Shown in pieces: positions 1 to 9,466 of a stretch of 50,519 bases of DNA. Source of the DNA: an uncultured Verrucomicrobiales bacterium (GTDB lineage: Bacteria; Verrucomicrobiota; Verrucomicrobiia; Verrucomicrobiales; Akkermansiaceae); the NCBI GenBank assembly GCA_937928425.1, contig CALFVL010000021.1, positions 1 to 50,519 on the forward strand, given 5' to 3'. How positions within the stretch are numbered: the first letter of the stretch is position 1; every line of letters starts with the position of its first letter. Below the pieces are notes generated by a model that worked only from the letters and a program-made list of their open reading frames with translations, had not been told where the DNA came from and ran no database searches. Made by a program: the position numbers and the translations under genes.

Positions 1-2
1 AG

Positions 3-575
3 TTCTCAGTAAAGCACCTCATTGAACCATGGCTTGAGAAAACCCTCGAATTCTCGCTCCTCTACCACTCACACCCAGCTGGCCAAGGCGGACTAAACTT
101 CCTCGGGATCTCATACCAAGAAGTGAGTGAGCGCGGGCAGTGGATTTCCTCCACCTCCACTCGGAAACCCGCCAGTATTCTCCCCCCTGAACAGGCTCGA
201 TTTCTGGCCACCAAGATTCTCCCTGCCGCTAAGAATGAAATCCATAAGGCTCTCGGTCGACTCCTTAAAAAACATCAATACCATGGCCCCTTATGCATCG
301 ACTCTTTCCTCTATCAAGATGAGGGCCATCTCTCGTGGCAGCGAGTGAGTGAAATTAATGTCCGCTGGTCTATGGGCCGTCTCGCCCACCAACTCCGACT
401 TAAGCTCTCTCCCGACCGTAGCTTAACACTCACTACGGCCTTAAAAAAAGAACTCGCCACGATGGGGGCTTTGGAAAACACCATCCTACTCGGAGATCCT
501 ACTACCGCTCACCAGCGCGTTCCAATCGTCAATTTCTTGCCCTCTCATAAGACTCGTCCACTATTCATGGCGTGA
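3..575 (+). CDS. ATP-grasp-like protein, C-terminal part (5' end outside the window)
   Basis: Frame is open from the first bases (FSVKHLIEPWLEKTLEFSLLYHSHPAGQGGLNFLGISYQEVSERG...) through the listed ORF at 123. Contains GPLCIDSFLYQDE...SEINVRWSMGR, resembling the ATP-grasp C-terminal G-x-x-G-x-D...E-x-N-x-R signature. Confidence 0.6.
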   Translation, partial: FSVKHLIEPWLEKTLEFSLLYHSHPAGQGGLNFLGISYQEVSERGQWISSTSTRKPASILPPEQARFLATKILPAAKNEIHKALGRLLKKHQYHGPLCIDSFLYQDEGHLSWQRVSEINVRWSMGRLAHQLRLKLSPDRSLTLTTALKKELATMGALENTILLGDPTTAHQRVPIVNFLPSHKTRPLFMA

Positions 576-638
576 GCGCACATTTTTTCACCCTTAGTAT
601 CTATCACGACTTTAAGATTCAGCCTAACACCTTTTCCC

Positions 639-923
639 ATGCCTACTAAAAAAGATATACAAGACCTCTACTTCATGGACGCTCGTTTCAAGCTTCTTGA
701 GATAGCCTCTTTCCTAGATCGTATAGATCGCCATGATGGCGAGGCGGATTTCCGTCACCCCGCCTTCCTTAAAGCGCTCGCGGCCATGCAGAGCCCACCT
801 GCGGGTACAAGCCGGACCCAAGCAGTCCATCTTTCCCTCTCCGATCACTCCACTGAGCCTGCCCACTCTGCAGGCGTCTCATTCGCATACGGCGCCCATC
901 AGACCCAGCCACTAGGCGCATAA
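639..923 (+). CDS. Small conserved-looking protein of unknown function (94 aa), between the ATP-grasp-like ORF and the EboB-like gene
   Basis: ATG ORF, co-directional, 23 bp before the next gene; N-terminal half rich in D/R/H (DIQDLYFMDARFKLLEIASFLDRIDRHDGEADFRHPAF). Confidence 0.65.
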   Translation: MPTKKDIQDLYFMDARFKLLEIASFLDRIDRHDGEADFRHPAFLKALAAMQSPPAGTSRTQAVHLSLSDHSTEPAHSAGVSFAYGAHQTQPLGA

Positions 924-946
924 GGCAAACTCCAATACTCTTCACC

Positions 947-1744
947 ATGCGTTATATCGAACCACATGCCCACATGGTCAGCCGGACCACTGCAGACTAT
1001 CAGGCCATAGCCCAAGTGGGCTGCGAGGCACTCTGCGAGCCAGCCTTCTGGGCAGGCTACGATCGCGCGTCTGCTCAAGGTTTTTATGATTACTACCGCC
1101 AACTCACCGAGTATGAACCAGCTCGCGCTGCAAAGTTCGGCATAAAGCACTTCTGCTGGCTCTGCATTAACCCTAAGGAGGCCGAAGACCCAGTCTTTGC
1201 CCGTGAGGTGATGTCTCTCATTCCCGACTTTATTAACCAGCCCACCGTCCTCGGAATAGGTGAAATCGGCCTCAATAAAAATACGCGAAACGAGCTCCTC
1301 ATCTTCGAGGAACAACTTGAGATTGCTAAAAAATATGACCAAGCGATTCTCATTCACACTCCCCATCTCGAAGATAAGCTCAAAGGAACCCGCTTAATTC
1401 TTGATAGCTTAAAAAATGCTCAGCTCGACCGTGAGCGCATCATCATCGACCATGTCGAAGAACACACCGTCTCTCTTGTCCTAGACGCTGGATACTGGGC
1501 AGGGATGACCCTATACCCTGAGTCTAAGTGCTCACCTGCCCGTGCCATCGACATTCTTGAGACCTATGGGATGGAGAACATTTGGATGAATTCTGCTTGT
1601 GATTGGGGGATTTCTGACCCTCTCGCCGTTATCAAAACCGCACTCGAAATGAAAAAAAGACATTATGGAGATGAAATCATAGAAAAAGTAATCTATCGTA
1701 ATCCCGAAAAATTCTTAAACCAATGTCCAAACTTCAATCTCTAG
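947..1744 (+). CDS. TatD-family metal-dependent hydrolase, EboB-like
   Basis: MRYIEPHAHMVSRTTADYQAIAQVG...EPAFW...GIGEIGLN...ILIHTPH...IIDHVEEHTV...SACDWGISDPLAV matches the recalled EboB subgroup pattern within the TatD family. Confidence 0.82.
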   Translation: MRYIEPHAHMVSRTTADYQAIAQVGCEALCEPAFWAGYDRASAQGFYDYYRQLTEYEPARAAKFGIKHFCWLCINPKEAEDPVFAREVMSLIPDFINQPTVLGIGEIGLNKNTRNELLIFEEQLEIAKKYDQAILIHTPHLEDKLKGTRLILDSLKNAQLDRERIIIDHVEEHTVSLVLDAGYWAGMTLYPESKCSPARAIDILETYGMENIWMNSACDWGISDPLAVIKTALEMKKRHYGDEIIEKVIYRNPEKFLNQCPNFNL

Positions 1745-2571
1745 TCCTTAGCACTCTTATCACAAGCTCTCCCCTCCTTGCTGAAACGGTTCTTATAACC
1801 GGATCTGGAACTATCACATCCAGCAACGGAGTTTTTCAAGACAATCAAATTCCAATAGATAATCCCATCAGTTTTAGAATCACCTATGATGACCAAGCCA
1901 CTGCGGGATTTAGTGCAGCCCCTTTAGGAATTCAAATCACCAACTATAGCCAAAATATCAACCTCAACGTAAGCATCACTTCTGGTCCCCTCACATGGAC
2001 CGGATCAGTTGACTCAGCCCCCATCACGGCTCCTTTCACCGTCGCTTCCGCGACCAGCACTACGGTGCCGTCAAACGAAGTTCTCAGTATCCGATTAGGG
2101 TCTGATGAGCTGGCTACTTTCCCTACCTTTCCTTTCCGATCCACCGGAGATCCTGCGACCTTAACTCTAAGTTTAAGCGGTCCTGCTCCTTCTTTCCTCG
2201 GAAGCGGCATCAGTGTCGACGCAGTTGACCTAGCTCTCGTGACTACCATCACAGGATCCATTGCCACGAGCACTGGAAATGACCTCCAGTTCCAAATCAC
2301 CCCCTCGTCGGCAAACATCCTCTTTGAAGCGGATGAAAATAGTGCTCTTGCTGCTGTGGTTCCTTTCATCGAGACCACAAGTGACCTCGCCTCGCTCACT
2401 TGGGAGAGTGATGCCAGTGTCGACTACCTCATCGAGTCCACAACGGATCTTTCAGTAAGCACCTGGACTCCTGTCCTGACCGTCCAAGGCACTGGCAGTT
2501 CTCTATCTCGCTCCTTCCCACTGAGTGAAGAACGGAACTTCTTCCGTATCGTCACTCAGGCACGGCCTTAG
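1723..2571 (+). CDS. Secreted protein with C-terminal domain ending in RNFFRIV
   Basis: Signal peptide MSKLQSLVLSTLITSSPLLAE; Ser/Thr-rich body; C-terminal W-x-S...YLIESTTDLS...W...GTG...RNFFRI motif seen in Verrucomicrobia secreted proteins. Overlaps the previous ORF by 22 bp. Confidence 0.6.
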   Translation: MSKLQSLVLSTLITSSPLLAETVLITGSGTITSSNGVFQDNQIPIDNPISFRITYDDQATAGFSAAPLGIQITNYSQNINLNVSITSGPLTWTGSVDSAPITAPFTVASATSTTVPSNEVLSIRLGSDELATFPTFPFRSTGDPATLTLSLSGPAPSFLGSGISVDAVDLALVTTITGSIATSTGNDLQFQITPSSANILFEADENSALAAVVPFIETTSDLASLTWESDASVDYLIESTTDLSVSTWTPVLTVQGTGSSLSRSFPLSEERNFFRIVTQARP

Positions 2572-2788
2572 CTCATTAGGAGTGAAAACCAGCTCCTAGA
2601 AAACACCTCAAAAGTAGAGGTTTAATTGCCTCCACCTTTCCCATACCTTCTTGTCAGAAAGGACAAGTGGGTATTTTTACACTCTTAACTGAATGGCGAA
2701 GCTCTTTGATAGATCCTCATTTTTTCACCTTGCAAGTCCTCAGCTCCTTCATAAATTGTTAATTCTTGCCACTGCTTGGAACCGTTTT

Positions 2789-3802
2789 ATGAGACTCCCC
2801 TCCTCACTTCATTTCTTGATTCTCTCCTTCTTCCTGTTTCTCCCCGTGGGAGCTCAACAAGTAGAGTGGAAGATGAAGGAATACCGGGGGAATAAATACG
2901 TTCCCCTGAGCCAAGTGAAGGAGTTTTATAATCTCACAAGTATGACTCAATCCGGCCGGGAGATCATTTTGAAAAACAGCCAACTTACCTTGAAATTTCA
3001 AGCCGGTGGGCAAGAGGTCTTCATGAATGATGTGAAGTTCATTTTCAGCAATGCGATCGTGGCGCTTGGAACATATCACATGTCTGTGACTGACCTTCTT
3101 AAGGTTATCGATCCGGTATTGCGTCCCACTAAGATTGCCGGAGCCAAGGCCTTCGATACCGTAGTGATAGACCCTGGGCACGGTGGTAAAGATGCTGGGG
3201 CGATTAATTCCTTGGGCACTGAAGCGGCCTATAATCTAAAAGTCAGCCTCCTCCTCAGAGAAGAGTTGGTGAAGCGCGGCTTCAAAGTTGTCATGACTCG
3301 CAGCTCTGACGTCTTTCTTACCCTGCAAGAACGGGTGAAACTCGCCAATAAATACCGGAATGCCATCTTCGTAAGCATTCATTTTAATTCGGCTGGTTCG
3401 AGGAGAGCACGTGGGATTGAAACCTTCACGCTCTCCCCTGAAGGAGTCGCTCACTACGGACGCTCTCTCAAAGAGTCAGATTTTCTAAAGAAACCTGGTA
3501 ACAAGCAGGACTCGGCTAATATCGCTCTCGCCACGGCCATCCACTGGACCAGTCTGAAACGACTTAATAGCTCCTCGTTGAAACTGACAGTTCACGATCG
3601 TGGGATCCGTAGAGCCCGTTTTAGTGTCCTCACCGGCGTTCAACATCCAGCCATCTTGATTGAAGGTGGTTTTTTAAGTCACCCTAAGGAAAAGTATCTT
3701 ATCAACACTTCCACCTATCAGAGAACCTTAGCCAAGGCGGTGGGAGACGGCATTTTCCTCTATCGGCAAGCAACACTAGGAAAAAACCCTAAAAAGAAGT
3801 AG
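2789..3802 (+). CDS. N-acetylmuramoyl-L-alanine amidase (Amidase_3)
   Basis: VVIDPGHGGKDAGA, SIHFNSA, ILIEGGFLSHPKE motifs. ATG at 2789 gives a clean signal peptide (MRLPSSLHFLILSFFLFLPVGAQQ), preferred over the ORF start at 2693. Confidence 0.9.
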   Translation: MRLPSSLHFLILSFFLFLPVGAQQVEWKMKEYRGNKYVPLSQVKEFYNLTSMTQSGREIILKNSQLTLKFQAGGQEVFMNDVKFIFSNAIVALGTYHMSVTDLLKVIDPVLRPTKIAGAKAFDTVVIDPGHGGKDAGAINSLGTEAAYNLKVSLLLREELVKRGFKVVMTRSSDVFLTLQERVKLANKYRNAIFVSIHFNSAGSRRARGIETFTLSPEGVAHYGRSLKESDFLKKPGNKQDSANIALATAIHWTSLKRLNSSSLKLTVHDRGIRRARFSVLTGVQHPAILIEGGFLSHPKEKYLINTSTYQRTLAKAVGDGIFLYRQATLGKNPKKK

Positions 3803-3891
3803 GGCCCCTCTTTACCAAGCCCATAGAGGTGCCGATTTAGAAGGTATCCTTGCCAGAGTAGCGAAGATCAGTTCAACTTGCGCCACAGACT

Positions 3892-4935
3892 ATGAAATTT
3901 GGAATCATTGGAGCCGGGATGATCGGCCACTTCCACGCCAAAGCAATCACCGCTATGACTGGCGGCTCTCTCCACTCCGTTTTTGATCTCCGCCAGGAAG
4001 CTGCCGATAAACTGGCAGGAGAATATGGAGGAAGAGCCTATTCAGATTTAAATGAATTTCTTGCTGATGAAGAGCTGGAAATCGTCACGGTGGGAACTCC
4101 AAGCGGTGCACACTTGGACCCCACCCTAGCAGCTCTGAATGCCGGCAAGCATGCCATCGTCGAAAAGCCACTGGAGATCACCACTGAGCGCATCGATCAG
4201 CTCATGAACGCTGCGCAAAAACAGGGGAAAACCCTCGCTGCAGTACTAAACCGCCGTTTCCACCCCGGGATGGATGCTTTCAAGAAAGCTGCTGATGAAG
4301 GCCGCTTCGGAACTCTCGCTTCGGCTTCGGCTTACATTAAGTGGTACCGTGACCAAGCTTACTATGACTCTGCCGGATGGCGTGGCACTTGGGCGCTTGA
4401 TGGAGGTGGTGCCCTAATGAACCAGTCCATTCATACCGTAGATGCTCTCCTGTATCTCGCTGGCCCCGTGAAAAGTGTCCAAGCAAACACTGCACTCCTC
4501 GCACATGAACGCATCGAGGTGGAAGATCACTGTGTCGCGATTATTGAGTTTAAAAATGGTGCCCGTGGTATCATCGAAGCTTCCACCTGCACTTGGTCGA
4601 GGGATGGCCACCCTGCACGAGTTCAACTCTGTGGAACAGACGGCTCAGTCTTCCTAGCCGATGAGGCCTTTGAGATCTGGGACTTCCGTGAAGAAAGGCC
4701 TGAAGATGCCCAGATCCAATCTACCCTCATGAAGGGACAAGAGGCCGGCTTAGGCGCGAATGATCCCACTGCAATTAATTCCTACCAGCACCAACGGAAC
4801 TTTGAGGAAGTCGTGAGTGCAATCGCAGAAAAGCGTGCTCCCTCCACCTGTGCTGCGGAAGCCCGTAAGTCCGTCGAAGTCATCACCGCGATCTACCAAA
4901 GCGCCCAGAATGACGGCGAAAAGGTTTTCCTTTAA
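3892..4935 (+). CDS. Gfo/Idh/MocA family oxidoreductase
   Basis: N-terminal Rossmann GIIGAGMIGHFHAKAI; VGTPSGAHLDPTLAALNAGKHAIVEKP motif. Confidence 0.93.
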   Translation: MKFGIIGAGMIGHFHAKAITAMTGGSLHSVFDLRQEAADKLAGEYGGRAYSDLNEFLADEELEIVTVGTPSGAHLDPTLAALNAGKHAIVEKPLEITTERIDQLMNAAQKQGKTLAAVLNRRFHPGMDAFKKAADEGRFGTLASASAYIKWYRDQAYYDSAGWRGTWALDGGGALMNQSIHTVDALLYLAGPVKSVQANTALLAHERIEVEDHCVAIIEFKNGARGIIEASTCTWSRDGHPARVQLCGTDGSVFLADEAFEIWDFREERPEDAQIQSTLMKGQEAGLGANDPTAINSYQHQRNFEEVVSAIAEKRAPSTCAAEARKSVEVITAIYQSAQNDGEKVFL

Positions 4936-5063
4936 AGTTAAATCGCGATTCTTTGGCGGGCTAAATGGCCAGTTAAATCTCAAGCGGGCCTTGGGAGAAG
5001 CGGCGTTTTAGGACCATAAGAATGGTCTTAAGTCGCTCTATGAGTGCTCCCACGGAAATGAGA

Positions 5064-5939
5064 TTACTGAATTTCCATCCCACTCTTGGCAAAGACCCAG
5101 CGCTCGATTTTGCCACTTTTGATTAGCGCTTTTGCTTTGACCGAGCGCACTCCGAAGATGGTGGATGCTTCATAAGCGGCTTGTCCTATTTGGTATTCTG
5201 TCCCATCGATCGTCTCTTTCCCCTCCACCGACCAGTCTCCAACTTGATCAAAAGTAAATTCCTTAAGGGCGTTCGCCTGAATGCTCTTTTTCATAAGAGC
5301 CACAATTTCATCGTCACTTAAATCTCCATTTACGGCGACTTCTGGCTCAGGAGTCGTTTTCGTCTCTACCATCGCCTTCTTCTCCTCGGTGACGGCTGCT
5401 TGAGGAGCTGTTTGAGGAGTTGGAGTCTGGGTTTTCTCAGTTTTGGCCACGACTTTAGCCTCTTCCTTAAGCATGTTCTGTCCTTTTTTCTCAGGAAGTT
5501 CTGTAGCCTTCGCTACTACGCTCTCTTTTTCCCCCTTGGGAGATTCTTTGTCATAAATCTTTTTTGCAAACTGCTTAAAGACGTCGGTGTCAGCTGGCTT
5601 TATGAGGCCTTTTCCATTTGAGTCACGCTTTTCCACCATAAGACCGGAACTATCACGGCTAAGTAGAGTCACTTGATCACCTTTTTTCAAGATCACTTCA
5701 CCTTCCCCGCTCAGGGTCGGTATCTTCGTCGTTTTTACGATTTTTAAAGTCTTAGGGAAATCACTGTCATCAAAATCAGCGAGGTTAATCTTATATTGAG
5801 CTCCTTTATATTCAGCAATCCCCATGAAATCACGACCGACCTCCTGTTCCTTTACCATCATAGGGCCGAGGATGGGCCCGAGGATATAACCCAAGAAATA
5901 GAGGGCGAAAACAATGATAACGAATTTGAGATATTTCAT
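5064..5939 (-). CDS. Membrane-anchored protein with SH3-like segment and low-complexity linker
   Basis: N-terminal TM (MKYLKFVIIVFALYFLGYILGPILGPMM), SH3-like VILKKGDQVTLLSRDSSGLMVEKR, then a K/E/T/P-rich linker. Confidence 0.7.
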   Translation of the reverse strand: MKYLKFVIIVFALYFLGYILGPILGPMMVKEQEVGRDFMGIAEYKGAQYKINLADFDDSDFPKTLKIVKTTKIPTLSGEGEVILKKGDQVTLLSRDSSGLMVEKRDSNGKGLIKPADTDVFKQFAKKIYDKESPKGEKESVVAKATELPEKKGQNMLKEEAKVVAKTEKTQTPTPQTAPQAAVTEEKKAMVETKTTPEPEVAVNGDLSDDEIVALMKKSIQANALKEFTFDQVGDWSVEGKETIDGTEYQIGQAAYEASTIFGVRSVKAKALIKSGKIERWVFAKSGMEIQ

Positions 5940-6041
5940 AGACGATCGAAGGTAATTCGAAGCGTAGGGAAGAGAGTTCGATTTGTCACGCCGTCAAAGT
6001 CAAGATTTGACCTTTTCTCGGTATGGTCAGAGTCTGCCGCC

Positions 6042-8810
6042 ATGGCAAATAAGCGATTGTTCCTTCTGGATGGCATGGCCCTCATTTATCGGGCTCACTT
6101 TGCCTTCATTCGTAACCCGATTACAAATTCTCAGGGAGTGAACACTTCTGCGGTTTTCGGTTTTACGAACACCCTTCTCACCATCATCGAGAAAGAGAAG
6201 CCAACTCATCTCGCAGTCGCCTTCGACACCTCCGCACCCACCTCGCGCCACCTGACTTATCCCGAATACAAGGCGCAACGTGATGCCATGCCCGAGGAGC
6301 TTGCAGCTGCAATTCCTGAGGTTAAAAAACTCTGCAAGGCCATGAACATCCCCTTGATCGCGATGGATGGCTTCGAGGCTGATGACATCATCGGCACCCT
6401 AGCTCATCGAGCTGAAGAACGAGGTGACATTGACACCTTCATGGTCACGCCAGATAAAGACTTCGCACAGCTCGTAGCCCCACGGACCTCGATGTGGAAA
6501 CCCGGTCGCCAAGGTAATGAACATGAAGTCTTAGACCTCTCTACGATTCTTAAAAAATGGGAAATCAAGGAGGCCCGACAAGTGATCGATATTCTCGGAC
6601 TTTGGGGTGATGCCTCTGATAACATCCCTGGAGTGCCCGGGATCGGGGAAAAAACAGCAAAAAAATTGGTCAACCTCTACGACTCTGTCGAAGGGCTCAT
6701 CGCTCACTCAGACGAGCTGAAAGGCAAACAGAAAGAGAATGTCATTAAGTTCTCTGAACAGGCCCTCCTCTCGAAAGAGCTCGCGACGATCATTCTAGAC
6801 GTCCCAGTGAAAGAATCACTCGACGATTTTATCCGTCAAGAACCTGATGAGGACTGCTTGCGAGGTCTCTTCGAACTTTGGGAATTCCGAACTCTCACTA
6901 AACGAGTTTTTGGAAAGGCCGAAAGCATGGGAGAAAGCTCCCCGGAACCCATCTTCGAGAGTCTTAAGACGATCCAAGACAGTGCGCATCATTATCACCT
7001 CATCACAAGCGATGAGCAGCTCCTTAATCTGACTGAGGGACTTTTAAATGCCGATCAGTTCTGCTTCGATGTCGAAACAAATTCTTTGGACCGCTTTCAG
7101 GCTAAGCTCTTAGGCATCGCCTTCTGTGCCAAGGCCGGTGAAGCCTCATACCTACCTATCACGGACTGGGATAAGCAGGCTGAAATCCTCCGCCCACTTT
7201 TCCAAAACGACACGCTTAAGGTAGGGCATAATCTTAAATTCGACCTCGCGATTTTACACTCCCATGGTCTAGAGGTGAGCGGTCCTTTTTTTGATACGAT
7301 GTTAGCACATACGCTTATCGCTCCTGATCAAAAGCACAGCATGGATTCACTCGCGGAGAATCTCCTCGCATACTCCCCTATCAAATTCGCAGACCTCTTT
7401 TCAGCTGAACAGGCGGAGGATGATGACTTATTCACGGCGGCAGCCAAAAAGAAGGCCTCGAAGGGGGAACTTGATCCCTCTCAAATCCCTCTTGAAACCT
7501 TCGCCAATTATGCGGCAGAAGATGCTGACATCACGCTACAGCTTTACCAAAAATTACTCCCACAGCTTGCTGAGATGGGAGTGGTAGCTGTGATGAATGA
7601 GATCGAATCCCCTCTTCTTCCGGCGCTTGTCGCGATGGAGGCCGAAGGGATTTCAATGGATCAAGACGTCCTCGATGAAGTCGGAAGAAAATTGGGCCAA
7701 AGCATCGAAAGCCTGAGTCAAAAAATCGAAGAGGCAGCGGGAAAACCTTTTAATCTCAACTCACCGAAACAACTCGGCGAAATTCTCTTCGGAGAAATGA
7801 AACTCGTTGAAAAACCTAAGAAAACTAAGACAGGACAATTTAAGACCGATGAGCAAACGCTTTCTAGTCTCGCCACAAAACACCCTATCGTAGCTCATAT
7901 TCTGAGCTATCGAGAAGCCAGTAAACTAAAGTCCACTTACGTTGATGCACTTCCCAACCACCGAGCAGAACACAGCGGGCGCATCCACACCCACCTTCAC
8001 CAGCTCGTGACCTCCACTGGCCGCCTCGCCTCGAGTGATCCTAACCTCCAGAACATCCCAATCCGCTCCGAGATGGGCCGTGAACTACGTAGAGCATTCG
8101 TTCCCCGCAGTCCTAAATTCACCCTCATGGCCGCCGATTACTCCCAAGTCGAACTCCGAGTGATGGCTGCTCTTTCAGGTGACCCAAGTATGATTCAGGC
8201 CTTCCAAGAAGATTCAGATGTCCACCGTGCGACTGCCGCACGGGTCTACCACGTCGCTGATGAAGAAGTCCTACCAGAGATGCGCCGAACTGCTAAAATG
8301 GTCAACTTTGGCATCATCTACGGAATCTCTGCCTTTGGCCTCTCTCAGCGCCTTAGTATCCCCCGGGCCGAAGCTTCCGAGATGATCAAGACCTACTTCG
8401 AGCAATATCCCGCGATCGAAAAGTTCATGGAAGAAACGGTCGAAAGGGTCCGTGAAAATGGCTATGCAGAGACGATTAGTGGCCGCCGCCGTTATTTCAG
8501 CGAGATTAACTCGAGTAACGCGATGGTCCGGGCAAATGCGGAACGGGCCGCGATCAATAGCCCCATCCAAGGCAGCTCTGCGGATATGATTAAAATCGCG
8601 ATGATCCGGATTCATCAGCTGATGCAAGGACGTAAATCTAAGATGATTCTCCAAGTTCACGATGAACTCCTTTTCGACCTTCACGAAGACGAGCGGGACG
8701 AACTACCCCCTCTCATAAAATCTGCCATGGAATCTGCGATCACTCTGCCAAATCAAGTGCCCGTTAAAATCGAGGTCGGATTCGGTGACAACTGGTTGCA
8801 AGCTCACTAA
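6042..8810 (+). CDS. polA: DNA polymerase I
   Basis: 5'-nuclease domain (FLLDGMALIYRAHFAF, AFDTSAPTSRH), 3'-5' exo motifs (FDVETNSLD, VGHNLKFDLAI, YAAEDADITLQLY), polymerase motifs (DYSQVELRVMA, RRTAKMVNFGIIYG, LQVHDELLFD). ATG at 6042 preferred over 5796. Confidence 0.97.
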   Translation: MANKRLFLLDGMALIYRAHFAFIRNPITNSQGVNTSAVFGFTNTLLTIIEKEKPTHLAVAFDTSAPTSRHLTYPEYKAQRDAMPEELAAAIPEVKKLCKAMNIPLIAMDGFEADDIIGTLAHRAEERGDIDTFMVTPDKDFAQLVAPRTSMWKPGRQGNEHEVLDLSTILKKWEIKEARQVIDILGLWGDASDNIPGVPGIGEKTAKKLVNLYDSVEGLIAHSDELKGKQKENVIKFSEQALLSKELATIILDVPVKESLDDFIRQEPDEDCLRGLFELWEFRTLTKRVFGKAESMGESSPEPIFESLKTIQDSAHHYHLITSDEQLLNLTEGLLNADQFCFDVETNSLDRFQAKLLGIAFCAKAGEASYLPITDWDKQAEILRPLFQNDTLKVGHNLKFDLAILHSHGLEVSGPFFDTMLAHTLIAPDQKHSMDSLAENLLAYSPIKFADLFSAEQAEDDDLFTAAAKKKASKGELDPSQIPLETFANYAAEDADITLQLYQKLLPQLAEMGVVAVMNEIESPLLPALVAMEAEGISMDQDVLDEVGRKLGQSIESLSQKIEEAAGKPFNLNSPKQLGEILFGEMKLVEKPKKTKTGQFKTDEQTLSSLATKHPIVAHILSYREASKLKSTYVDALPNHRAEHSGRIHTHLHQLVTSTGRLASSDPNLQNIPIRSEMGRELRRAFVPRSPKFTLMAADYSQVELRVMAALSGDPSMIQAFQEDSDVHRATAARVYHVADEEVLPEMRRTAKMVNFGIIYGISAFGLSQRLSIPRAEASEMIKTYFEQYPAIEKFMEETVERVRENGYAETISGRRRYFSEINSSNAMVRANAERAAINSPIQGSSADMIKIAMIRIHQLMQGRKSKMILQVHDELLFDLHEDERDELPPLIKSAMESAITLPNQVPVKIEVGFGDNWLQAH

Positions 8811-8834
8811 GATTCCCTACACTCTTGCAAAGAA

Positions 8835-9458
8835 ATGAAAGCATTTTTCAAACTTACCCTGATCGGACTTCTCAGCTCTTTTGCCTATTCTCAAGAAGCC
8901 CCTGTCCCAAGTCCTGAAATTAAAAAGGAAAAAGAAACACCTGAGGCCACTCAAGTTAGTGTCCTCATGTCCACCTCTCTCGGTGACATTCACATCCTAC
9001 TTGATACCAAAAACGCTCCAAAAACCGTCGAAAACTTCCTCACTTATGTTGATGACAAACACTACGATGGCACCATCTTCCACCGAGTCATCGATGGCTT
9101 CATGATTCAGGGCGGTGGCTTCAAAGTTGACGCAGGCTCATTTAAAAAGCTGAAAACCCGCCCCGCCATTCAGAATGAGAGCGAGAATACCGAAAGCAAT
9201 AAAATCGGCACGATCGCCATGGCTCGCCTCCCAGACCCTCACAGCGCGACCGCACAGTTCTTCATCAATGTGAATGATAACAGCGCCTTAGACTATCCCC
9301 ATAATAATGGGGGCTACGCCACCTTCGGTAAAGTCAGCAAGGGCATGGATGTGGTAAACAAAATTAAGCAGGTGAAAACTACTAGTAAAAATGGCATGCG
9401 TGATGTTCCTGAGGAAGTCGTGACGATCAAATCCATCACTCGGATCAAGGCTAAATAA
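8835..9458 (+). CDS. Peptidyl-prolyl cis-trans isomerase, cyclophilin type (exported)
   Basis: Signal peptide; SLGDIHILLDTKNAPKTVENF...GTIFHRVIDGFMIQGGGF...HSATAQFFINVNDN. Confidence 0.93.
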   Translation: MKAFFKLTLIGLLSSFAYSQEAPVPSPEIKKEKETPEATQVSVLMSTSLGDIHILLDTKNAPKTVENFLTYVDDKHYDGTIFHRVIDGFMIQGGGFKVDAGSFKKLKTRPAIQNESENTESNKIGTIAMARLPDPHSATAQFFINVNDNSALDYPHNNGGYATFGKVSKGMDVVNKIKQVKTTSKNGMRDVPEEVVTIKSITRIKAK

Positions 9459-9466
9459 GACCAAGT

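Noticed and set aside
899-1366. 155-aa minus-strand ORF
   Set aside because: Lies antisense over the well-supported EboB-like gene; its composition mirrors the opposite frame and no family motif is visible.
1944-2399. 151-aa minus-strand ORF
   Set aside because: Antisense to the secreted protein gene, with no recognisable domain; likely a consequence of codon bias.
5796-6041. N-terminal extension of polA in the ORF track
   Set aside because: PolA homology begins at MANKRLFLLDGMALIYRAHF (6042); the upstream segment overlaps the divergent gene's 5' end and is not polymerase-like.
8271-8684. 137-aa minus-strand ORF
   Set aside because: Antisense within the conserved polA polymerase domain.
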